Assembly: GCA_947498645.1 (NCBI GenBank)
Contig: CANMKS010000001.1
Location: 1,898,032-1,962,031, forward strand
Origin: an uncultured Paracoccaceae bacterium
GTDB lineage: Bacteria > Pseudomonadota > Alphaproteobacteria > Rhodobacterales > Rhodobacteraceae
Length of the DNA: 64,000 bases
Reading direction: 5' to 3'
Shown: positions 39,427 to 47,610 of the stretch, piece after piece
Position numbering within the stretch: position 1 is the stretch's first letter
Layout: every line of letters starts with the position of its first letter
Notes under the pieces: generated by a model
What the model was told of the DNA's origin: nothing
What the model saw: only the letters and a program-made list of their open reading frames with translations
Databases searched by the model: none
Program-made: the position numbers and the translations under genes

Positions 39427-39785
39427 CGTTGCGTGTCGCCTTGCCTGTCTGCGTTTTGGTGTGTTGGAAGTTCGGGCGGGTATGTGCCATCATTCGTGGG
39501 ATTGGCCACCCCTTACGCCACGCTATTGGCTCAATATCTCGCATTCCCTGCGCTTTGTTGCCGATTCAGTAACACAGCGTTTCTTGCATTCCGAGGCGGA
39601 TGGTTTACCTTTGCGTTAACCGCATCGAATCTACGTGTATCTGCGACACTCACACATTCCCCAAGTGGATATGCATAGGGAAGCGGTTACTCTTCCCAAG
39701 CCCTGGCCTTGTGCCAGGGCTTTCCCGTTTGTGGGCTGGGCGCGGTCCCGCGCGCCCTGATACGCCGTGCTATCGCCGATGGGCG
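39427..39785. other. gene-poor stretch with structured plus-strand sequence
   Basis: No convincing protein gene is present in this 359-base spacer. Two hairpins occur in a row on the plus strand: GGGAAG (39678-39683) with CTTCCC (39692-39697), and the ten-pair stem described as a terminator at 39698. Such tandem hairpins may mark a small RNA whose 5' end lies upstream of about 39640; no clear promoter was found. Confidence 0.3.
39698..39730 (+). terminator. rho-independent-like terminator
   Basis: AAGCCCTGGC (39698-39707) pairs perfectly with GCCAGGGCTT (39713-39722) around a five-base loop, followed by TCCCGTTTG. The T run is weak. No plus-strand protein gene ends here, which is the reason for suspecting a small RNA upstream. 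Confidence 0.4.
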
Positions 39786-40064
39786 TCAGTTGAGCCGCAC
39801 CTTTGCAAGGAGTTTCGTGCTCATGTAACTGGCGTGATCGTGGGTCATCGCGGTTGCAGGCGACATTTGCAGCAAGACACCATAAGGCTCGCTCGGGTCG
39901 TTGCTTCTGACGATTGTAAATGCACGCAACCGCTCTGGCACGTCAGGTTTGCTGTCGTAAATCACATCAAACTTGTCCCAGATATCTGCAAACTTCCATG
40001 CATCAACAAGACATTTGAACCCTGCATCATCAATGATTGTGGCAGGAAGGCTGGCGTCTATCAT
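39786..40064 (-). CDS. small protein, unknown
   Basis: A 92-residue protein with mixed composition and no membrane helix or signal. It reads IDASLPATIIDDAGFKCLVDAWKF at the start and ends with STKLLAKVRLN. The start is supported by a GGAG seven bases upstream, and the codon use looks like that of real genes. I do not recognise the family. The next gene upstream, also minus strand, is another short unknown gene, so the two may be co-transcribed. Confidence 0.5.
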   Translation of the reverse strand: MIDASLPATIIDDAGFKCLVDAWKFADIWDKFDVIYDSKPDVPERLRAFTIVRSNDPSEPYGVLLQMSPATAMTHDHASYMSTKLLAKVRLN

Positions 40065-40171
40065 GTCGTGCTCCGTTTTGATTGGTGGTTAGGCCCCGCT
40101 GTGCATTGCCGTCCGAATTTCGCAACGAAACGAGCGCGGGGAACCGCGTTGGGGGCATCTTAAGGGCAGGC

Positions 40172-40402
40172 TCAGGTCTCAGCCGCAGTTGCAATCGCAC
40201 CAATGCGTGGACGACCAAGAGGTGACGCCTCATTGACGACCCGTCCATTGTATCGATGTTCCATCACCTCGCGCAGCGTTGGTACGGCAACGGGCCGGGC
40301 GTCTGGCATTGTGTCTGATTGCGGGACTTTGCCTGCGTTCAGTGTGAGCATGAAATACTTGTTACAGAGAGACTCTTGAACCTGGTTAATCAATCTAACC
40401 AT
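40172..40402 (-). CDS. small protein, unknown
   Basis: A 76-residue protein starting six bases after a full GGAGG, which is the best support for it being real. It has a polar N-terminal helix (VRLINQVQESLCNKYFML) and a C-terminal part rich in Ala, Arg and Pro (ASPLGRPRIGAIATAAET). No signal or membrane helix is seen. No family is recognised. A small hairpin, AAGGA-TTTAT-TCCTT, lies in its 5' region at about 40455-40469 and could affect transcript start or stability. Confidence 0.5.
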   Translation of the reverse strand: MVRLINQVQESLCNKYFMLTLNAGKVPQSDTMPDARPVAVPTLREVMEHRYNGRVVNEASPLGRPRIGAIATAAET

Positions 40403-40570
40403 GGTGTACCTCCGTCATAGAAGACCATCATGCACGTTAAAGGCGATTATCGGAAGGATTTATTCCTTTACGTTACGTGAACCAAAACGTGCAAGATTTC
40501 AGGGGGGATTGGATCACGGTCAAAGCCGATGATCACCGCTCGGACAGCACACCATGCTTGCCAAACGCCA

Positions 40571-40602
40571 CGGGCCGCCCAAAAAGGGCGGCCCGTTGGT
40601 TT
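40571..40602 (+). terminator. strong GC hairpin
   Basis: CGGGCCGCCC (40571-40580) and GGGCGGCCCG (40586-40595) form a perfect ten-pair stem around AAAAA, followed by TTGGTTT on the plus strand. No plus-strand gene ends here. On the minus strand it lies about 50 bases beyond the gcrA stop and may stop gcrA transcripts. Confidence 0.5.
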
Positions 40603-40604
40603 AC

Positions 40605-40630
40605 GTAAGGTGGATCATGATCCACCTTAC
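40605..40630. repeat. 26-base perfect palindrome
   Basis: GTAAGGTGGATCA is followed directly by its reverse complement TGATCCACCTTAC, with no loop. It lies between the GC hairpin and the gcrA stop. It could extrude as a cruciform, bind a dimeric protein, or act as part of the gcrA 3' end. Confidence 0.6.
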
Positions 40631-40645
40631 CTGATCCGCTGTTGC

Positions 40646-41239
40646 TTACCGCCGCCGGTCGCGACGCGAGGACATGGGCTGGAATGCCACGCCCACATGC
40701 GCCTCGCAATATGGCTTGCCTTGCTGCACACCAAGACCGCAGAACCAGAAATCATCCGTCGCCGGATCGCCAACAGGCCATTTGCAGGTCTTCTCGGTCA
40801 ATTCCATCAGGCTGATCCGCTTGGCGGTCTTTTCGACTTCGCTGACCTTGGCCAATGCCTCTGGGCTGATTTCATTTGCAGATGGTTGCGGTGGCAGCGG
40901 TTGGCCTGCCGGGATGATCGCCCGCCGTGCGGCAGAGATCGGAATCCCGTTTTCATCAAGCTCCGGCTCTTCCTTTGGCGGGGTCGATGCAGGGGCGGCC
41001 TTGGGTTTGGGTGCGGGTTTCGCCGCGGGCTTTGCTGCCGCTGCCGGTTTTTCCTTGGGCGCGGCCTTTGCCGTTGAACCGCCGCCAGATCCGGCCCGAT
41101 TGGACAGGCCCAAGCGGTGTACCTTGCCGATCACGGCATTGCGCGTGACGCCGCCCAATTCCTTGGCGATCTGGCTGGCCGACTGGCCTTCGCCCCACAT
41201 CTTTTTGAGCGTCTCAACGCGCTCGTCTGTCCAGGACAT
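40646..41239 (-). CDS. gcrA: GcrA cell-cycle regulator
   Basis: A 197-residue GcrA-family protein, a sigma70-binding cell-cycle transcription factor found in alphaproteobacteria. The N-terminus SWTDERVETLKKMWGEGQSASQIAKELGGVTRNAVIGKVHRLGL (in parts) is the family's DNA-binding domain. A long Ala/Pro/Lys linker follows (residues 50-105), then the sigma-binding end with CKWPVGDPATDDFWFCGL and YCEAH. The ATG at 41239 follows AAAGGA. In Caulobacter GcrA works with CcrM methylation at GANTC. Expected to be chromosomal and important. Confidence 0.95.
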   Translation of the reverse strand: MSWTDERVETLKKMWGEGQSASQIAKELGGVTRNAVIGKVHRLGLSNRAGSGGGSTAKAAPKEKPAAAAKPAAKPAPKPKAAPASTPPKEEPELDENGIPISAARRAIIPAGQPLPPQPSANEISPEALAKVSEVEKTAKRISLMELTEKTCKWPVGDPATDDFWFCGLGVQQGKPYCEAHVGVAFQPMSSRRDRRR

Positions 41240-41402
41240 ATGTATTCCTTTGATCACTGTGGCCGAGCACCGCCATTGGGCGCGGCTGGGCCATTCTATC
41301 TCATCTGGGCCATACTAATCATTGCCGCCCCCGATGTGAAGGAGGGCGCGCGCCTTTTGCGCAAGTTCTGGCCGCGAAGTCACATGCGGCGCGCCGATCA
41401 CC

Positions 41403-42014
41403 TCAATTGAGGCTACAGCAGCCCCGCCGCAACCCCTGATCGTCGATGTAATGCAGCCCGTAGCGTCGATCGCTCATTCCGTCGGAACAGGCACCGGGCA
41501 GAATATGTGCGCTGACAATCTCGCGGTTGGTCCGCCAGGCAAAGCTGAACCCGGTCTCTGGAAGGTTCACGAACGCCGGTGCTGGCGCATTTGCGGTAAT
41601 CGCATGGCCTGTTTCACCCTCGGGCGTGTTCAGGATCAGGTTCATTTCATCAAAGAATGTGATGTCCCAAAACGGCTCTGTCCCGAAGCACTGCAAACCT
41701 GCGGGCAGCCCAAGTAGGGTTGTGGCAACCGGCTGCGGTGTCAGGAACCGCATGGCAACCCAGCCCGCGCTTTCGCCATGGTTCACCATCGCCCATTTCC
41801 CTTCGCGGCTCAGCGCGACGACCTCAAGCCGGTCTGTATCCGGTGCCAATGTGCCAATGATGGCGTCACTGCCACTGGGCCCGGCGCGCAGGTTCAAGGT
41901 GTCGTCTGCGGCGACGCCGGCGACACCGTAAAGCGCAGGCAAAGGCGGGTCGATGCTGTCAGCATGTGCAACGATGGTCCAAAGCCCCAGAATGACTGAC
42001 AAAAAGATGCGCAT
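41403..42014 (-). CDS. exported SH3-domain protein
   Basis: A 203-residue protein with a Sec signal (RIFLSVILGLWTIVAHAD), then a bacterial SH3 domain at about residues 28-95 (DTLNLRAGPSGSDAIIGTLAP, ending GWVAMRFL). The C-terminal half (LQCFGTEPFWDITFF and following, with four Cys late) resembles the COG3650-type lipid- or heme-region domains of predicted membrane proteins. The ATG at 42014 gives the signal directly; an upstream ATG adds only five residues. Cell-wall or periplasmic binding is probable. The true role is unknown. Confidence 0.7.
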   Translation of the reverse strand: MRIFLSVILGLWTIVAHADSIDPPLPALYGVAGVAADDTLNLRAGPSGSDAIIGTLAPDTDRLEVVALSREGKWAMVNHGESAGWVAMRFLTPQPVATTLLGLPAGLQCFGTEPFWDITFFDEMNLILNTPEGETGHAITANAPAPAFVNLPETGFSFAWRTNREIVSAHILPGACSDGMSDRRYGLHYIDDQGLRRGCCSLN

Positions 42015-42124
42015 GGCGCCCCCGATCATAGGTTATTGCAATGGCCGGTTGTCTATCATGCCATTCATGGGCTGGCTATCGGGCCGTGATCGGCTATGTG
42101 CTACGGACAAGCAAGGAAAATGGT

Positions 42125-42931
42125 ATGATGAGCGAAGACAGTCAAATGGGCGTGCGCCGCTTTGGGCGAGTAAACTGGCTGGGCACCTGGACGTTGACGC
42201 AGCGAGAGATCAGACGCTTCATGAATGTCTGGTCGCAAACCGTCATGGCCCCGTTGATCAATGCCGGACTATTTCTGATGATCTTTACCATCGCCATCGG
42301 GTCGCAAAGGGGCGATGTGATGGGCGTGCCCTTCATGACGTTTCTGGCCCCAGGTATTTTGACGATGACCGTGATCCAGAACGCCTTTGCCAATACGTCG
42401 TCTTCACTCGCCTCGGCGAAGGTGCAGGGCAATATTGTGGATACGCTGATGCCGCCGCTTTCTGCCGGCGAGCTGGTCGCAGGCTACCTTGGCGGCGCCA
42501 TCGCCCGCGGTGGGCTGGTTGCGGTGGTGATCGCCACCGGGGCAGTCATATTCCTTGGCGTGGGTCTGCAACACCCGCTCTGGGTTCTAGTCTTTGTGCT
42601 GCTGGGGTCCATCCTGATGGGAGGGCTTGGCATGATTGCGGGCATCTTTGCCAATAAGTTTGATCAGCTTTCGGCGATTTCAAACTTCTTGGTGACCCCT
42701 TTGGCGTTTTTGTCCGGCACCTTCTATTCCATCGAGGCGCTGCCACCTTTCATGCAGACGCTGAGCCACGCAAACCCGTTCTTCTACATCATTGACGGTG
42801 TGCGTTTTGGGATGATCGGGGTCAGCGACAGCAGCCCCTGGGTTGGGTTGATGGTTGTGGGAAGCGCCTGCATTGTCGTGATCAGCATTTGCCTGCGCTG
42901 GATGCATACAGGCTATCGGCTGAAGGCCTAA
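42125..42931 (+). CDS. ABC-2 type permease
   Basis: A 268-residue membrane protein with about six helices of the ABC-2 (NodJ/KpsM) type. The N-terminus TWTLTQREIRRFMNVWSQTVMAPLINAGLFLMIF is characteristic of this family, and the C-terminal FLSGTFYSIEALPPFMQTLSHANPFFYIIDG matches the conserved last block. It is normally paired with an ATPase gene, but none is adjacent. The start at 42125 follows AAGGA by seven bases. The stop overlaps the convergent membrane gene by four bases. Confidence 0.82.
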   Translation: MMSEDSQMGVRRFGRVNWLGTWTLTQREIRRFMNVWSQTVMAPLINAGLFLMIFTIAIGSQRGDVMGVPFMTFLAPGILTMTVIQNAFANTSSSLASAKVQGNIVDTLMPPLSAGELVAGYLGGAIARGGLVAVVIATGAVIFLGVGLQHPLWVLVFVLLGSILMGGLGMIAGIFANKFDQLSAISNFLVTPLAFLSGTFYSIEALPPFMQTLSHANPFFYIIDGVRFGMIGVSDSSPWVGLMVVGSACIVVISICLRWMHTGYRLKA

Positions 42932-43344
42932 AGCGCGTCATCCCTGACGGCAATGCCGCGCGCTGCCATGACGGCAACCAGCGTGTCGATGTCAGGGAAA
43001 TCACCGGCAAAAAGCGCCTCTTCGGACTGGTCTTTGTAGACGACCGTTACCTCTGTGCCCGTCCGGGCTTCGTGGGCGCGCAGATGTGCGATGTCATCAA
43101 GCGCGATGCTGCGCGGTTTGTTCCAGGCGGAAATAGTCAGGTCAGTTTCGTCGACGCGGATGCCCAAGGCCGGGCGGGGCAGTAGCATCCAGACGATGGT
43201 GAGGCCGACATACACCCAGGCCAGCCAGATCAATGATGAAACCGCATAGATCACCACCGCCATCAGCAACAGCACAACGGAAACAAAACTTAGCAGTATG
43301 GCGCCTTTGCCTGCTGCGCGGCGAAACTCGTATATATCGTTCAT
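42928..43344 (-). CDS. small membrane protein, unknown
   Basis: A 138-residue protein with two adjacent membrane helices near the N-terminus (GAILLSFVSVVLLLMAVVIYAV and SLIWLAWVYVGLTIVWMLL), then a soluble tail of about 80 residues with a beta-rich, PH-like pattern (LTISAWNKPRSIALDDIAHLRAHEA). The architecture resembles bacterial PH-like YdbT proteins but the identity is not certain. It is divergent from nothing and convergent with the ABC-2 permease. Confidence 0.6.
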   Translation of the reverse strand: MNDIYEFRRAAGKGAILLSFVSVVLLLMAVVIYAVSSLIWLAWVYVGLTIVWMLLPRPALGIRVDETDLTISAWNKPRSIALDDIAHLRAHEARTGTEVTVVYKDQSEEALFAGDFPDIDTLVAVMAARGIAVRDDAL

Positions 43345-43412
43345 ATTGGATCGCGTAATTCACAATCATGGCGGGAATTTGTCCGTAGGATGAACAACGC
43401 CCAGCGTTTCTC

Positions 43413-44291
43413 TCAGGTCACAGCGCGCCGTTCCCGCCACGCCAAAAGCGAAGCCCCCGTCAGGATGATCAGCGCCCCCAAAATGCTGATCTGATCCGGC
43501 CAGACGTCAAAGATCAGCAGGTCATATAGTGTCGCGAAAATCAGTGTCACATAGCTGAAAGGTGTCACGAAACTGGCGTCGGCCCGCGCGACCGCATTCA
43601 CGAAACAGGCCTGTGCGAGAGCCATCACACATCCCAAAGTGGCCAGTGCGCCCCATTGTGCCGGGGTTGGCATCACCCAAACAGGTACGACGGCGAGGCT
43701 GGCGATGCAAACCCCCAGCGCATTGTTCACCAGCAAGATCTGAAACGATGGTTCGCGATCGGCGAGCTTCTTGATGAAAATCAGCTCCATCCCCATGATG
43801 ATGGCAGCGCCAAGCGCCAAAAGCCCGGCCAGTTGGAAAGAGTCCGGACCAGGACGGAGCAGGATCAAGGCACCACCGAAAGCCATGAAAGCGGCCAGCC
43901 AACGCCACGGCCCCACGCGCTCTTTCAACAGCGGAATGGCCAGCAGCATGCAAAAGACCGGGTTGAGGAAACTGATCGCAGTGGCGTCGGAAAGCGGGAT
44001 GTAGGCGACGGCGGCAAACATCAGCGTGACCCCACCCCAGCCAAATACCGTGCGTCCGATGTGCAATCCCAAGTGGGGCCGGTTGATTTTCGGGCGTATT
44101 ACGGCTGCGGCACTGGCAATCGCGGCAAATGCGAAAAGGAAACGCCCATGGCTGACCTGTAGCGGATGCAGCGCCGGGCCCAGCGCATCAGTACCCAGCG
44201 ACTTTGCCACCAACATCGTGCCCGCGATAAAGGCGGTTGCCGTCAGCATGAATGCAATAGCAAGCGGAGGGTTGGCAGTGCGCAGTGTCAT
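43413..44291 (-). CDS. EamA-family drug/metabolite transporter
   Basis: A 292-residue protein with ten membrane helices made of two five-helix EamA repeats. The first repeat ends around PLLKERVGPWRWLAAFMAFGGALILL and the second at ILGALIILTGASLLAWRERR, both matching the EamA signature end. It exports metabolites such as amino acids or organic acids. The substrate cannot be told from sequence. It lies upstream, on the same strand, of the membrane protein gene at 42928. Confidence 0.85.
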   Translation of the reverse strand: MTLRTANPPLAIAFMLTATAFIAGTMLVAKSLGTDALGPALHPLQVSHGRFLFAFAAIASAAAVIRPKINRPHLGLHIGRTVFGWGGVTLMFAAVAYIPLSDATAISFLNPVFCMLLAIPLLKERVGPWRWLAAFMAFGGALILLRPGPDSFQLAGLLALGAAIIMGMELIFIKKLADREPSFQILLVNNALGVCIASLAVVPVWVMPTPAQWGALATLGCVMALAQACFVNAVARADASFVTPFSYVTLIFATLYDLLIFDVWPDQISILGALIILTGASLLAWRERRAVT

Positions 44292-44337
44292 ACCGCATCT
44301 GTGAACCGCCAGGAGGGCAGAGACAAGCGCAGATCGT

Positions 44338-45498
44338 CTAGATGTGGTCCATCACCTCTACCGATAGGATCGTGGGGAAATGTGCCATGATTTCCTGCCA
44401 GCGGTCGCCGCCGTCGAAGCTTGCGAAAACCGACCCGCTGTTGGTACCAAAATAGACACCGGGGCTGTCTTGGCGATCCCCCGCCATGGCCTGACGCAGC
44501 ACCGTGAAATAGCAGTTTTCCTGCGGCAGTCCCTTGCGGCAATCCTGCCAGCTTTGCCCGCCATCGGTGGATCGCCAGACGGCCGCTGCGGCATCCGGCG
44601 GAAAGCGCCCCTGGCTGTCGCCGTTCAGCGGGATTGTCCAGATCGTATCGGGATCGCGCGGGTGCACCCGGATCGGAAAACCAAAGGTCGATGGGAGCCC
44701 GCCGGTAATGTCATCCCAACTGCGCCCACCGTCACCTGATCGCCAGACGCCATGGTGGTTTTGTTGATAAAGCAGATCGGTCGTGCCCGGCGCGCGCATC
44801 ATATTATGCACGCAATGCCCAACCTCTCCATCGCTGGGTGCCGCCGGGTGGTCGTGCCCTTCGCAGGCGGCCGCATTGGTCAGCCGGTTGCGGCGTTCCC
44901 ATGTTTTGCCCCCGTCTTCGGTGGCAAAAACACCGGCGGCAGAGATACCGATCCATAGTTTTTGCGGGTCATCGGGGTCTGTCACCATCGTGTGCAGGAC
45001 CAATCCCGCCGCACCGGGATTCCAGTCAGCGGCAGAGGGGTGATTGGTCAGCGCTTCGACCTTTTCCCAGGTTTTGCCATGGTCGTGACTTTGCAGCAGT
45101 GTCGCCGGTTTGGCCCCGGCATAAAGCACACCATGGGCATAATGCAGCGACCAGATTTGGCTGAAGTCCTTGTCAAAAGGTAGCGGATCGCCTGTCCAGC
45201 CCATGGATCTGGCAAAGTCGGGTTCATTTGCCGCCCAGCCGTCGATGTCGCCTTCGGTCAGCCGCGTCAGGGTCCAGGTTGCGCCATTGTCGTCCGAAGC
45301 CCAAACACCCGCACCGAAAAAATCGCCACCGCCGCCCGCCCAAACGCGCCCGGTTTCGGCGTCCCCCACAACATGGCTGATCGACCAGCCGTTGCAATGC
45401 GGCCCTGTGACGGTCCAGTCGTCGCGGGCCTCTGTTCCTGTGATGACAAAAGCACCTTTGGTGGTGCCGACAAGTATCGTGACTGCGTTCCCCGCCAT
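44338..45498 (-). CDS. Asp-box (BNR) beta-propeller protein
   Basis: A 386-residue protein with at least five Asp-box motifs: ASDDNGATWTL, ATEDGGKTWERR, RSGDGGRSWDD, RSTDGGQSWQD and ASFDGGDRWQE. This S-x-D-x-G-x-x-W motif repeats in sialidases and VPS10 propellers, one copy per blade. No signal peptide is visible, so the protein appears cytoplasmic, unlike sialidases. Catalytic sialidase arginines were not recognised. The ATG at 45498 follows GGGGGG by five bases. Function is unknown; it may be a glycosidase-like or binding propeller. Confidence 0.75.
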   Translation of the reverse strand: MAGNAVTILVGTTKGAFVITGTEARDDWTVTGPHCNGWSISHVVGDAETGRVWAGGGGDFFGAGVWASDDNGATWTLTRLTEGDIDGWAANEPDFARSMGWTGDPLPFDKDFSQIWSLHYAHGVLYAGAKPATLLQSHDHGKTWEKVEALTNHPSAADWNPGAAGLVLHTMVTDPDDPQKLWIGISAAGVFATEDGGKTWERRNRLTNAAACEGHDHPAAPSDGEVGHCVHNMMRAPGTTDLLYQQNHHGVWRSGDGGRSWDDITGGLPSTFGFPIRVHPRDPDTIWTIPLNGDSQGRFPPDAAAAVWRSTDGGQSWQDCRKGLPQENCYFTVLRQAMAGDRQDSPGVYFGTNSGSVFASFDGGDRWQEIMAHFPTILSVEVMDHI

Positions 45499-45914
45499 GA
45501 TAACCCCCCGTTTGATTACGGTCATAGCCTACCACGGCCAACAAAAAACACCTACCGGCCCAGCAGAACACGCAAAGCGGGGTGCGGATATTTGTGGGGC
45601 AGGGTGACGGCATAGAAGGGCTCTGCATGGCCAAGACCCTCTCGCACCTGCATGTCGGGTTATCCGTGAATGGCCACAGGTTGCACTGTGATCATTTGCG
45701 GGGGCCTGCCCGGACGCGCCTTGCAAAATTTCGGGGCTTCCATCGTGTACGCCTTTGCGCTACCGATGCCTTATGACGACTATTTTGACATATCAAAGCC
45801 GACGCCGACGCTGATCCCGCGCCGCCTTTTGTCACACCCGTCATAACCCCTAACATTGTTGACACCCCGGCATGGTTCTGCACCAATCGGGCTTATTGTT
45901 GAAGGATGATCATC
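45499..45914. other. spacer between Asp-box gene and argD
   Basis: No convincing gene lies in these 416 bases. A TTGACA at 45859-45864 is a fair -35 box, but the region where a -10 box would be (ACCAAT) is weak, so the argD promoter remains unsettled. A minus-strand 33-codon stretch (45653 down to 45552) ending HKYPHPALRVLLGR reads like a regulator C-terminus, but the match is too weak to call. Confidence 0.35.
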
Positions 45915-47096
45915 ATGATCGCATCTGTTCTGCCAACCTATTCACGCGCACCTCTGACATTCGTGTCCGGTGCTGGCTCTTGGCTGGTGGAAGAAGACGG
46001 GCGACGCTTTCTGGACCTTGGTGCCGGGATCGCGGTGAATGCGCTGGGCCATGCCCATCCGGCCCTTGTCGCCGCGCTGGCTGAGCAGGCCAATGCGTTG
46101 TGGCATGTGTCGAACCTTTACAACATCCCTGCCCAGCAAAAACTGGCGGATGCGCTGGTTGAACAGACCTTTGCGGACACCGTGTTCTTTACCAATTCCG
46201 GCACCGAAGCCTGCGAATTGGCGGTGAAGATGGCGCGCAAATACTGGCACGACAAAGGCGCGCCTGACCGGACAGAGATCATCACCTTCTCGGGTTCCTT
46301 CCATGGCCGGTCCAGTGCAGGGATTGCGGCAGCGGGATCCGAGAAGATGACCAAGGGCTTTGGCCCGCTGCTGCCCGGTTTCACGCATCTGGAGTTCGGC
46401 GATCATGATGCGCTTAGGGCTGCCGTTTCGGACAAAATTGCCGCGATCATGGTTGAACCCATTCAGGGCGAGGGCGGCATTCGCCCGCTGCCTGATGCCT
46501 GCCTGAAAGGCTTGCGCGATTTGTGCGATCAGCACGGTATCCTGATGATCCTTGATGAGGTGCAATGCGGCATGGGTCGGACGGGCAAGCTGTTCGCGCA
46601 TGAATGGGCCGGCGTGACGCCGGATATCATGATGGTTGCCAAAGGCATTGGTGGGGGCTTTCCCTTGGGCGCTGTACTGGCCACGGAAAACGCCGCCTCT
46701 GGTATGACGGCTGGCACACATGGGTCCACCTATGGGGGCAACCCATTGGCCTGTGCCGTGGGGGGCAAGGTGATGGATATCATCGGCGATGACGCATTCC
46801 TGGCCGAGGTGAACCGCAAGGCCGCATTGATGCGCCAAAAACTGGAAGGGTTGGTTGCCGCACATCCCGATGTCTTTGAAGCCGTGCGTGGCACGGGCCT
46901 GATGATGGGGCTGAAGTGCAAGGCGACAAACACGGATGTGGTCGCTGCAGGCTATGGGCAGGGGGTATTGACCGTGCCTGCCGCCGACAATGTCGTGCGC
47001 CTGTTGCCCGCCCTGACGATTACAGATGAGGAGATTGCGACGGCTGTCGATTTGCTGGATGCCGCGGCATCCCAAGTGAAGGGGGCCGATGCGTAA
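45915..47096 (+). CDS. argD: acetylornithine aminotransferase
   Basis: A 393-residue class III PLP aminotransferase of arginine biosynthesis that converts N-acetylglutamate semialdehyde to N-acetylornithine. The start SVLPTYSRAPLTF is the usual one in this group, and the ATG at 45915 follows AAGGA by eight bases; the ATG nine bases earlier overlaps that AAGGA. Motifs are FTNSGTEACELAVKMARK, the SFHGRSSAG loop, LILDEVQCGMGRTG and the Schiff-base lysine in MVAKGIGGGFPLGA. It overlaps the next gene by eight bases and belongs to an operon with argF. Confidence 0.95.
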   Translation: MIASVLPTYSRAPLTFVSGAGSWLVEEDGRRFLDLGAGIAVNALGHAHPALVAALAEQANALWHVSNLYNIPAQQKLADALVEQTFADTVFFTNSGTEACELAVKMARKYWHDKGAPDRTEIITFSGSFHGRSSAGIAAAGSEKMTKGFGPLLPGFTHLEFGDHDALRAAVSDKIAAIMVEPIQGEGGIRPLPDACLKGLRDLCDQHGILMILDEVQCGMGRTGKLFAHEWAGVTPDIMMVAKGIGGGFPLGAVLATENAASGMTAGTHGSTYGGNPLACAVGGKVMDIIGDDAFLAEVNRKAALMRQKLEGLVAAHPDVFEAVRGTGLMMGLKCKATNTDVVAAGYGQGVLTVPAADNVVRLLPALTITDEEIATAVDLLDAAASQVKGADA

Positions 47097-47571
47097 CTAC
47101 ACGTTCCGCCGTTTGACCGAGGCTGACCTGCCTTTGATGCGCCGCTGGCTGGCCACTGCGCATGTCAAGACCTGGTGGCCAAACGCGGACACGCAACTGG
47201 CGCTGATGCAGCAAGATATGGATAATCCTGATATTGATATGTGGGTCGTTTCTCTGATCGATCACGCCTTTGCCTACCTGCATGACCACGATGTGCAGAC
47301 CTTCGGGATGCCCCAATACGCGGATTTGCCACGCGGCGTGCGGGTCTTGTCGACCTTTGTGGGTGATCGTGATTTCCTCGGGCAGGGCCATTCAGTGGGG
47401 TATATCGAGGCACGGGTCCGCGATCTGCGCATGAAGTATCCGCAGGTTGCGGTTGGGCCGAACTCCACTGACACCCGCGGGATCAGCATTTTCCGACAAG
47501 CAGGTTTCATGAACCGACGCCTTGCCGCGACGCGCGACGGGCGTCTCGTTCAGGTGATGACACATAACTGA
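47089..47571 (+). CDS. GNAT acetyltransferase, AAC(6')-like
   Basis: A 160-residue GNAT protein of the AAC(6')/IucB-like group. It starts RNYTFRRLTEADLPLMRRWL, contains the aromatic HVKTWWPN and has the acetyl-CoA cleft region RVLSTFVGDRDFLGQGHSVGYI followed by FRQAGFMNRR. Genes of this subfamily between argD and argF could acetylate an amine. It overlaps argD by eight bases and precedes argF by 39 bases, so the three are co-transcribed. The substrate is not known; aminoglycoside resistance is not implied. Confidence 0.78.
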   Translation: MRNYTFRRLTEADLPLMRRWLATAHVKTWWPNADTQLALMQQDMDNPDIDMWVVSLIDHAFAYLHDHDVQTFGMPQYADLPRGVRVLSTFVGDRDFLGQGHSVGYIEARVRDLRMKYPQVAVGPNSTDTRGISIFRQAGFMNRRLAATRDGRLVQVMTHN

Positions 47572-47610
47572 CAATCGGCTGGAAATCCGGCCCAACAAAA
47601 AGCGAAACTG

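Noticed and set aside
39600..40163. Long plus-strand open frame over the two small minus-strand genes
   Set aside because: Composition is Arg/Pro/Cys-rich as in antisense frames, no ribosome site, and the minus-strand frames have good ones.
41953..42657. 234-codon plus-strand frame overlapping the ABC-2 permease
   Set aside because: Low-complexity Arg/Gly/Cys product and no start site; the permease frame has all family blocks.
45552..45653. Minus-strand 33-codon stretch ending HKYPHPALRVLLGR, like a LysR C-terminus
   Set aside because: A stop lies just upstream in the same frame and no helix-turn-helix or effector domain was found in the rest of the spacer. The similarity is too short to call a pseudogene.
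45859..45887. TTGACA ... ACCAAT promoter-like pair before argD
   Set aside because: The second box matches only half of the consensus; reported in the spacer entry but not as a promoter.
47089..47571. Aminoglycoside resistance gene
   Set aside because: The fold is AAC(6')-like but the gene overlaps argD and precedes argF in a housekeeping operon, with no mobile element around.
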